From Streptomyces leeuwenhoekii (GTDB lineage Bacteria > Actinomycetota > Actinomycetes > Streptomycetales > Streptomycetaceae), in the NCBI RefSeq assembly GCF_001013905.1, contig NZ_LN831790.1:4540001-4604000 (forward strand): DNA of 64,000 nt, read 5' to 3'. Below are positions 58,341-64,000 of this stretch, one piece after another. Position numbers and translations under genes: made by a program. The notes beneath the pieces were generated by a model, which was given only the letters and a program-made list of their open reading frames with translations, was not told where the DNA came from and did not search any database. The stretch's first letter is position 1. Every line of letters begins with the position of its first letter.

Positions 58341-59287
58341 CAGGTGGTTACCTCCGGGGGAGTCGTAGGGGTGTGCAGCAGGTCCCAGGCCATGAGCCCG
58401 GCACCGAGGCACCCGGCGGTGTCCCCCAGCGCCGCGGGGACGATCTCGGGCAGCTTCTGGAAGGTGACGCGCCGCCGGACGGCGTCCCGCAGCGGTGTGA
58501 ACAAGGTTTCCCCCGCCTCGGCCAGGCCGCCACCGATGATCAGCGTGCGCGGGTCCAGCAGAGTGAGCGCGGTGACCAGCCCGTCGGCGAGCGCCTCCAC
58601 GGCGTCCCGCCACACCCGCTCGGCCCGCTCGTCCCCGGACACCACGGCCTTGGCGCAGTCGGCCGCGTCCGCGCCGGGGTCCCCGCAGGCCGCCGCCCAC
58701 GCCTGGCCGACGGCGCCGGCGGAGGCGTACCGCTCCAGGCAGCCGGCCTGTCCGCACGGGCAGGGCAGGCCCTGGGGCCGTACGACGACGTGGCCGATCT
58801 CCCCGGCGAATCCGTGGGCGCCCGCCTCCACCCGGCCGTCGATGCCGATGGCGCCCGCGATGCCGGTGCCCAGCGGCACGAACAGGAATCGGTCGGCGCC
58901 GCGCCCGGCCCCGACACGGCCCTCGGCGAGGCCGCCGGTGCGCACGTCGTGGCCGAGGGCGACCGGCAGGCCGCCCAGCCGTTCGCCGAGCAGCGCGCGC
59001 AGGGGGACGTCGCGCCAGCCGAGGTTGGCCGCGTAGACGGCGGTGCCGGCGCGTTCGTCGACGATGCCGGGGACGGCGACCCCGGCGGCGCGGGCCGGTT
59101 CGCCGAACCGGTCGGCGCCCACGGCGCGCAGCTCGGCGGCGAAGTCCAGGATGCCCGCGACGACCGCCTCGGGGCCGCGCTCTCGCCCCGTGGCCCGGCG
59201 GGCCTGGTGGAGCAGTTCGCCCCCGGCGCCGACCAGAGCGGCCTTCATCCCGGTGCCGCCCACATCGAGGGCGATGACATGTCTCAC
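58340..59287 (-). CDS. nagK: ROK-family N-acetylglucosamine kinase
   Basis: A 315-residue ROK sugar kinase. The ATP-binding DVGGTGMKAALVG, catalytic GHDVRTGGLAEG, GTGIAGAIGIDG, and the zinc-binding CPCGQAGCLERYAS (ROK CxCGxxGC) motifs are present. Adjacent to nagA it phosphorylates intracellular GlcNAc. The GTG at 59287 starts 28 bp from the first of two DasR-type sites. The gene is divergent from a sugar-binding lipoprotein. Confidence 0.94.
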   Translation of the reverse strand: MRHVIALDVGGTGMKAALVGAGGELLHQARRATGRERGPEAVVAGILDFAAELRAVGADRFGEPARAAGVAVPGIVDERAGTAVYAANLGWRDVPLRALLGERLGGLPVALGHDVRTGGLAEGRVGAGRGADRFLFVPLGTGIAGAIGIDGRVEAGAHGFAGEIGHVVVRPQGLPCPCGQAGCLERYASAGAVGQAWAAACGDPGADAADCAKAVVSGDERAERVWRDAVEALADGLVTALTLLDPRTLIIGGGLAEAGETLFTPLRDAVRRRVTFQKLPEIVPAALGDTAGCLGAGLMAWDLLHTPTTPPEVTT

Positions 59288-59314
59288 GGGGACAGTGTGG
59301 CCCGTCCACCCACA

Positions 59315-59330
59315 AGAGGTCTAGTCCACT
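59315..59330. promoter_or_regulatory. DasR-responsive element (dre) 1
   Basis: AGAGGTCTAGTCCACT matches the dre consensus AGTGGTCTAGACCACT at 14 of 16 positions. It lies 28 bp upstream of nagK. DasR, a GntR regulator released by glucosamine-6-phosphate, controls nagKA in S. coelicolor. Confidence 0.8.
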
Positions 59331-59332
59331 GG

Positions 59333-59348
59333 GGTGGTGTAGACCTTA
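59333..59348. promoter_or_regulatory. dre-like site 2
   Basis: GGTGGTGTAGACCTTA matches the dre consensus at about 11-12 of 16 positions and starts two bases after the first site. It may bind a second DasR dimer or serve the divergent binding-protein gene. Confidence 0.5.
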
Positions 59349-59360
59349 AGCTCGAAGGTT

Positions 59361-59372
59361 CGAAAATTTTCG
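59361..59372. promoter_or_regulatory. CGAAAATTTTCG palindrome
   Basis: A perfect 12-bp AT-centred palindrome between the dre pair and the binding-protein gene, 70 bp before its start. It stands out in this GC-rich DNA and may be an operator of a LacI or ROK-type sugar regulator. Confidence 0.5.
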
Positions 59373-59441
59373 CGTTTCGGAGCAGCAGAGTCCGATTCTG
59401 TTGGTTCCCGCGCGACGCACGGCAACGTTTGGGGCGGATCG

Positions 59442-60704
59442 GTGCAGCGGCTGAAAACAGGAACGATCGCGGTGGTGTCCGCACTGGGCATGACGGCGGT
59501 CCTCGGGGGCTGTGGTCTCACCGGCGACTCCGAGGTCACCTTGAAACTCGTGGCCGCCGACTACGGTGACAGCAAGGCCAACAGCTCCCAGAAGTACTGG
59601 GACGAGCTGGCCAGGGCGTACGAGGCCGAGCACCCCGACGTCCGGATCGACGTCACCGTGCACTCCTGGAACGACGTCGACCGCAAGGTCCGCGAGATGG
59701 TCGACGCGGGCGAGGCGCCCGACATGGCGCAGATCGGCGCCTACGCCGACTACGCGGCCAAGGGCCTGCTCTACCGGGCCGACGACGTGCTCTCCATCCC
59801 CGTGCAGGCCAACTTCGTCTCCCAGCTCGAGAGCGCCGGCCAGGTCAACGGGGTGCAGTACGGCATGCCGTTCGCGGCCTCCACCCGCGTGCTGTTCTAC
59901 AACAAGACCCTCTTCGCCGAGGCCGGGATCACCCCGCCGAAGAGCTGGGACGACCTGGCCGAGGCCGCCGAGGCGCTGAAGGCGAAGGGCGTGAAGTACC
60001 CCTACGCGCTGCCGCTGGGCCCCGAGGAGGCGCAGGCCGAGACGCTCCAGTGGCTGCTCAGCGGCGACGGCGGCTACACCGAGTCGGTCGGCTCCTACCG
60101 CATCGACTCCGCCGAGAACGTCGCCACCTTCACCTGGCTCAAGGACGAGCTGGTCGGCAAGGACCTCACCGGGCCGGTGGCCCCCGGCGAGCTCAACCGG
60201 GCCGACGCCTTCGCGGCGTTCGCCAAGGGCGACGTCGGCATGCTCAACGGGCACCCCTCGCTGATGAAGATCGCCTCCGCCAAGGGCGTCGAGTTCGGCA
60301 TGGTGCCCACCCCGGGCGTGGAGGGCCCGAGCAAGGCGACCCTCGGCGTCACCGACTGGATGACGGCCTTCAAGCAGAACGGCCACCGAGAGCAGGTCGG
60401 CGACTTCCTCGACTTCGTCTACAACGACGACAACGTCCTCGACTTCTCCCGCATGTACGACCTGCTGCCGGTCACCACGACCGCCTCCGAGGCCATGGGC
60501 ACGGCCGCCCAGGACAAGGAGCTGCGGCCCTTCCTGGACGAGCTGCTGGCGTCCGAGCTCTACCCGGTCGGCAAGGGATCCTGGGCCGAGGTCAGCGCCG
60601 AGATCAAGAAGCGGATCGGCCGGGCCGTCGCCCCCGGCGGCAACCCGGAGGCCGTGCTCGGCTCCATCCAGGCCACGGCGACCCGGGCGGAGAGCGCGGA
60701 GTAG
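59442..60704 (+). CDS. Extracellular sugar-binding lipoprotein of an ABC importer
   Basis: A 420-residue solute-binding protein (SBP_bac_1 type). The signal peptide ends in lipobox LGGC (Cys24). The mature part has VRIDVTVHSWNDVDRKVREMVDAGEAPDMAQIGAYADYAAKGLL, YGMPFAASTRVLFYNKTLFAEAGITPPKSWDDL and MLNGHPSLMKIASAKGVEFGMVPTPG, typical of family 1 oligosaccharide binders. No permease genes are adjacent, so it may use a distant permease and MsiK. The GTG at 59442 lies downstream of DasR-type sites, pointing to an amino-sugar ligand. Confidence 0.92.
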   Translation: MQRLKTGTIAVVSALGMTAVLGGCGLTGDSEVTLKLVAADYGDSKANSSQKYWDELARAYEAEHPDVRIDVTVHSWNDVDRKVREMVDAGEAPDMAQIGAYADYAAKGLLYRADDVLSIPVQANFVSQLESAGQVNGVQYGMPFAASTRVLFYNKTLFAEAGITPPKSWDDLAEAAEALKAKGVKYPYALPLGPEEAQAETLQWLLSGDGGYTESVGSYRIDSAENVATFTWLKDELVGKDLTGPVAPGELNRADAFAAFAKGDVGMLNGHPSLMKIASAKGVEFGMVPTPGVEGPSKATLGVTDWMTAFKQNGHREQVGDFLDFVYNDDNVLDFSRMYDLLPVTTTASEAMGTAAQDKELRPFLDELLASELYPVGKGSWAEVSAEIKKRIGRAVAPGGNPEAVLGSIQATATRAESAE

Positions 60705-60777
60705 CGGGGCGGCCGGGCACGGGCAGCGGGCGGCCGGGGACCGCCCGCTGTCGGTGCCGCGCGCTACGGTGGCGGGC

Positions 60778-61137
60778 ATGGAGCAGGAGCGGCCCGAAGC
60801 GCCCGGAGAGGCCGACGCGCCCGGAGAGGCGGGCGTGCGACAGACGCACGGCGTGCCCGAAGAGCCCGGCGTGTCCGAAGCATCCGGTGCGTCCGGCGCG
60901 TCCGGTGGGCCCGGGCGGCTCGGGGAGCGCGAGCGGCGCGTCCTCGCGCTCGAGCGCCGCGGCTTCCCGGGCCCCGGCGCGAAGGAGCGCGCGATACGCG
61001 AGGAGCTGGGGCTGGCCCCGGTGCGCTACTACCAGTTGCTCAACGCCCTGCTGGACGACCCGCGGGCCCTCGCCCTGGACCCGGTGACGGTCAACCGGCT
61101 GCGCCGGGTCCGCGAGGCCCGGCGGGCGGAGCGGTGA
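60778..61137 (+). CDS. DUF3263 domain protein
   Basis: A 119-residue protein. Residues 1-55 are a repetitive Pro/Gly/Glu/Ser segment (APGEADAPGEAGV, ASGASGASGGPG). Residues ~56-115 are the DUF3263 helical domain (LGERERRVLALERRGFPGPGAKERAIREELGLAPVRYYQLLNALLDDPRALALDPVTVNRLRR), which resembles a small helix-turn-helix. ATG 60778 has TACGGT seven bases upstream (leaderless). It commonly precedes otsB in streptomycetes. Role unknown. Confidence 0.88.
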   Translation: MEQERPEAPGEADAPGEAGVRQTHGVPEEPGVSEASGASGASGGPGRLGERERRVLALERRGFPGPGAKERAIREELGLAPVRYYQLLNALLDDPRALALDPVTVNRLRRVREARRAER

Positions 61138-61189
61138 GGCCGGCGGGCCGGGGGGCGTAGCGGCGGCCCGTCGGGGATAGGTTCGCCCT

Positions 61190-62065
61190 ATGGGCAGCCA
61201 CAAGGACTCCACCGACGTCCCCTCGCATCCCCTGGACGACCTGCCGACGCCCGCGACCGAGGCCGGGCGGGAGGGCCTGGACGCCCTCCTCGCCCACCCC
61301 GGCCGCGCGGTGGTCGCGCTGGACTTCGACGGCACGCTCGCCCCGATCGTGCCGGACCCCGACCAGGCCCGCGCGCACCCCGACGCCGTACCGGTGCTCG
61401 CGGCCCTCGCCCCCAGGCTGGCCGCCGTCGCGGTGGTCACCGGCCGCCCGGCCGCGACCGCCGTCCAATACGGCGGTTTCGCGGGCGTGCCCGGCCTGGA
61501 ACACCTCGTCGTCCTCGGCCACTACGGCGCCGAACGCTGGGACGCCGCCACCGGCGAGGTCACCGCCCCCGCCCCCGACCCCGGTGTCGCGGCCGCCCGC
61601 GCCGAGCTGCCGGACCTGCTGGAGAAGGCCGGGGCCGGGTCGGGCACGTGGATCGAGGAGAAGGGCCGCGCGGTCGCCGTCCACACCCGCCGCGCCGCCG
61701 ACCCGCAGGCCGCCTTCGAGGCCCTGCGCGCACCCCTGTCGGCACTCGCCGCCCGCCACGGCCTGATCGTCGAGCCGGGGCGGATGGTCCTGGAACTGCG
61801 CCCGCCGGGCATGGACAAGGGCGTCGCCCTGACCGAGTACGTCCGCGCGATCGGGGCGGGGTGCGTCCTCTACGCCGGGGACGACCTCGGCGACCTGCCC
61901 GCCTACGCGGCCGTCGACGAACTGCGCGCCGCCGGTACGCCCGGCCTGCTGGTGTGCAGCGGCAGCGACGAGGTGACCCGGCTGCGCGAGCGTGCGGACC
62001 TCGTCGTGGACGGCCCGGCGGGCGTGGTGGGCCTGCTGCGCGCCCTGGCGGCACGGCTCGGCTGA
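61190..62065 (+). CDS. otsB: Trehalose-6-phosphate phosphatase
   Basis: A 291-residue HAD-superfamily phosphatase. Motif I VALDFDGTLAPIV holds the nucleophile and acid Asp pair, motif II VVTGRP, motif III Lys in the GMDKGVALTEYV region, and motif IV YAGDDLGDLPAY. It removes phosphate from trehalose-6-phosphate made by OtsA. TAGGTT six bases before the ATG implies a leaderless mRNA. It converges on otsA. Confidence 0.94.
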   Translation: MGSHKDSTDVPSHPLDDLPTPATEAGREGLDALLAHPGRAVVALDFDGTLAPIVPDPDQARAHPDAVPVLAALAPRLAAVAVVTGRPAATAVQYGGFAGVPGLEHLVVLGHYGAERWDAATGEVTAPAPDPGVAAARAELPDLLEKAGAGSGTWIEEKGRAVAVHTRRAADPQAAFEALRAPLSALAARHGLIVEPGRMVLELRPPGMDKGVALTEYVRAIGAGCVLYAGDDLGDLPAYAAVDELRAAGTPGLLVCSGSDEVTRLRERADLVVDGPAGVVGLLRALAARLG

Positions 62066-62109
62066 CCCGCGGCCGGGCCCGCCCGGTCCGCCGGCGGCGG
62101 GCGTGCGGG

Positions 62110-62160
62110 CGATACAAAGGGGGGGCGGGTACCTCGCGGTGCCCGCCCCCCTCGTATCGC
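62110..62160. terminator. Bidirectional terminator otsB / otsA
   Basis: A compound hairpin: outer seven-pair GCGATAC/GTATCGC (62110-62116, 62154-62160) and inner ~14-pair G-rich/C-rich stem (62119-62133 with 62138-62152, one or two wobbles). It lies between the convergent trehalose genes. Confidence 0.85.
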
Positions 62161-62174
62161 CTCGGCGTCCGGCC

Positions 62175-63578
62175 TCAGCCCCGCAGGGCCTCGAGCTGGT
62201 CCAGGAACCACCGTCCCGGCGGCAGCGCCGTGGCCGCCGCCGCCAGCCGCTTGCTCCGCTCGGCCCGCTCGCCCGCCGGCATGCTCAGCGCCTCGTGCAG
62301 GGCGCGCGCCGTGCCCACCACGTCGTAGGGGTTCACGGTGATCGCGTCCTCGCCCAGCTCCTCGTACGCCCCCGCCTCCCGCGACAGCACCAGCGCGCAG
62401 CCCTCGTCGGAGACGACCGGCACCTCCTTCGCGACCAGGTTCATGCCGTCCCGGACCGGGTTGACCAGCGCCACGTCGGCCAGCCGGTAGGCCGCCAGCG
62501 ACCGGGCGAAGTCGTCCTTCACGTGCAGCACCACCGGCGTCCAGCCCGGCGTCCCGTACCGCGCGTTGATCTCCGTGGCCAGCCGCTGCACCTCGGCCGT
62601 GTAGTCCCGGTAGACCGCGAGGTCCTGCCGGGAGGGGTAGGCGAAGGCGACGTGCACCACGCGCTCCCGCCACTCGGGCCGGTCCTCCAGGAGCTGCCGG
62701 TAGGCGAGCAGTCCGCGCACGATGTTCTTCGACAGCTCGGTGCGGTCGACGCGCACGATCGTCCTGCGGGCGCCGCCGTCCGGGCCGGTGCCGATCTCCT
62801 CGCGCAGCGCCGCCATCCGCTCGTCCACGTCCGCCTCGCGCGACCGCCGCCGCAGGAAGTCCGCGTCCGCGCCGAGCCCGTGCACACCGACGCGGGTGCC
62901 GCCGAGGCCCCCGGCGAACGCCTCGCAGCAGGCGGTGAAGGCGTCCGCCCAGCGGTGGGTGAGAAACCCGAGCCGGTCCGCGCCCAGCATGCCCCGCAGG
63001 ATCTGCCCGGCCACGTCGTCCGGCAGCATGCGGAAGTACTCCGGCGGTGCCCAGGGCGTGTGCGAGAAGTGCCCGATGCGCAGGTCCGGCCGCAGCTCGC
63101 GGAGCATCCCCGGCACCAGCGTCAGGTGGTAGTCCTGCACGATCGCGACCGCCCCCTCGGCGGCCTCCTCGGCCAGCGCCTCGGCGAAGGCCCGGTTGAA
63201 GCGCTCGTAGGACGCCCACTGCCGCCGGAACTCCGCGTCGAAGACCGGCTCCAGCGGCGTCTGGTACAGCATGTGGTGGACGAACCAGAGCACGGAGTTG
63301 GCGATGCCGTTGTAGGCGTCGGCGTGCACGTCGGCCGGGACGTCCAGCATCCGCACGCCGTCCTCGCCGACCCCGCGCCGGACCGCCTCCCGGTCACCGT
63401 CGGACAGCGCCGAGCACACCCACAGCGCGCCCGCGTCCGGCCCGATGGCCGACAGCCCGGAGACCAGCCCGCCGCCGCCGCGTTTGGCGGTGAGCGAGCC
63501 GTCCTCCTCCACCTGGTACGAGACGGGCCCACGGTTGGAGGCCACGAGCACCTGAGCAGCACCGAACGTTGAAGCCAT
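62175..63578 (-). CDS. otsA: Trehalose-6-phosphate synthase (GT20)
   Basis: A 467-residue GT-B enzyme joining a nucleotide-activated glucose to glucose-6-phosphate. Motifs: SNRGPVS (N-terminal Arg), GGGGLVSGL, VQDYHL (acceptor-site Asp), VDRTELSKNI (Arg and Lys of the donor site) and VNPVRDGMNLVAKE. Streptomyces OtsA enzymes studied so far prefer GDP-glucose over UDP-glucose; that preference is assumed here. TAGGTT seven bases before the ATG implies a leaderless start. Convergent with otsB. Confidence 0.96.
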   Translation of the reverse strand: MASTFGAAQVLVASNRGPVSYQVEEDGSLTAKRGGGGLVSGLSAIGPDAGALWVCSALSDGDREAVRRGVGEDGVRMLDVPADVHADAYNGIANSVLWFVHHMLYQTPLEPVFDAEFRRQWASYERFNRAFAEALAEEAAEGAVAIVQDYHLTLVPGMLRELRPDLRIGHFSHTPWAPPEYFRMLPDDVAGQILRGMLGADRLGFLTHRWADAFTACCEAFAGGLGGTRVGVHGLGADADFLRRRSREADVDERMAALREEIGTGPDGGARRTIVRVDRTELSKNIVRGLLAYRQLLEDRPEWRERVVHVAFAYPSRQDLAVYRDYTAEVQRLATEINARYGTPGWTPVVLHVKDDFARSLAAYRLADVALVNPVRDGMNLVAKEVPVVSDEGCALVLSREAGAYEELGEDAITVNPYDVVGTARALHEALSMPAGERAERSKRLAAAATALPPGRWFLDQLEALRG

Positions 63579-63719
63579 ACGCCTCAACCTAGCCCGGGTC
63601 CCCATCGCTCAAACGTGCCCATGCGGTGCCCCGGCGGTGTTTTCGCCGCGGTCCCTTGTGTGTCCGGTGTGGAAGAAATGAAGATGCGAGGTACACATTT
63701 CAACTTCGGGGGGCCTCTC

Positions 63720-64000
63720 ATGCTCATACGGATCCGCCGGCTCACCGGGACGGCGGCGCTGGTCGCGGCCTCGGCGCTGGCACTGGCCGGCTGCGGCGAC
63801 GGCGCGGGCGACCGGGCGGACCGGCCGCCGGCCTCGGCCACCGCCGCGCGCGGCGGCGAGCCCGAGCCCGCCGCGTCGTCCGCCACCACCACCGCCGCGC
63901 CGACACCCACCGCGGCCGTCGCGGTGCTGGGCGACCAGACCGGCCGCACCATCAACCAGGCCATCGCCGCCGCGGACGGGCGTGGACTCGACTACGCCGT
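63720..64000 (+). CDS. Lipoprotein, partial (runs off the window)
   Basis: The first 93 codons of an exported lipoprotein. A signal peptide (MLIRIRRLTGTAALVAASALALAGC) ends in the lipobox LAGC, followed by an Ala/Pro/Thr-rich linker and the start of a folded domain (VAVLGDQTGRTINQAIAAADGRGLDYAV). GGGGGG lies before the ATG. The remainder lies beyond the window, so the function cannot be judged. Confidence 0.75.
   Translation, partial: MLIRIRRLTGTAALVAASALALAGCGDGAGDRADRPPASATAARGGEPEPAASSATTTAAPTPTAAVAVLGDQTGRTINQAIAAADGRGLDYA

Overview
The window reads as a core stretch of a Streptomyces chromosome. Support: very high G+C with strong third-position bias; GTG starts and TANNNT-type leaderless promoters; mycothiol glycosyltransferase MshA, the PhoU/PhoR/PhoP set, MsiK, the NagK/NagA amino-sugar genes, a CdgB-like diguanylate cyclase and a SCO4226-type nickel-binding protein. 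From memory, the gene order follows the S. coelicolor SCO4201-SCO4291 interval. That comparison is recollection, not a search.

Layout. 0-12 kb: HbhA-like protein, DUF2516 protein, a receiver-SpoIIE phosphatase, a secreted NlpC/P60 hydrolase, a methyltransferase, mshA-ybjN, an AraC regulator facing a DUF2000 gene, an MFS carrier, gpmA and a fructosamine-kinase-like gene. 12-17 kb: an accessory patch with a GIY-YIG protein, an XRE-TPR regulator with two small Cys-containing proteins, a decayed winged-helix gene, and two pairs of duplicated flanking sequences showing past rearrangement. 17-21 kb: cold-shock protein, DEAD-box RNA helicase, CBS protein and SCO5918-family protein, each flanked by strong hairpins, then a structured intergenic region and a MerR gene. 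21-25 kb: nickel-binding protein, a tiny Cys-rich protein, phoU divergent from phoR-phoP with a candidate PHO box between them. 25-31 kb: lipoprotein, carD, ispD-ispF (MEP isoprenoid pathway), cysS and rlmB. 31-37.6 kb: DoxX-type membrane protein, sugar nucleotidyltransferase, small membrane protein, msiK, and a WYL regulator divergent from a DUF3224 gene around a 13-bp palindrome.

37.6-39.5 kb: a solitary IS1341-type TnpB with intact RuvC residues next to tRNA-Thr(TGT). 39.5-49 kb: accessory metabolism and resistance-type genes (GNAT, APH(6)/Hur kinase, FAD oxidase, a 14-TM drug exporter with a quinone oxidoreductase, pentapeptide protein) and a two-component system. 49-53 kb: an array of eight 28-bp tandem repeats, a secreted M1 peptidase, TerD, ArfB, a GNAT and a flavin reductase. 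53-64 kb: GAF-PAS-GGDEF cyclase with a Crp-type site upstream, a membrane-anchored CBM-like protein, the pfkB/nagA/nagK group divergent from a sugar-binding lipoprotein with two DasR-type sites between, DUF3263 protein, otsB and otsA convergent for trehalose synthesis, and the start of another lipoprotein.

Together the right half links sugar import (MsiK ATPase, binding protein), amino-sugar catabolism (NagK/NagA) and trehalose synthesis with DasR- and Crp-like control. No biosynthetic cluster, prophage, CRISPR array or rRNA operon is present. The least explained signals are the solitary TnpB element, the structured region before the MerR gene, the Cys-rich miniprotein beside the nickel-binding gene, the WYL palindrome and the 28-bp tandem array.
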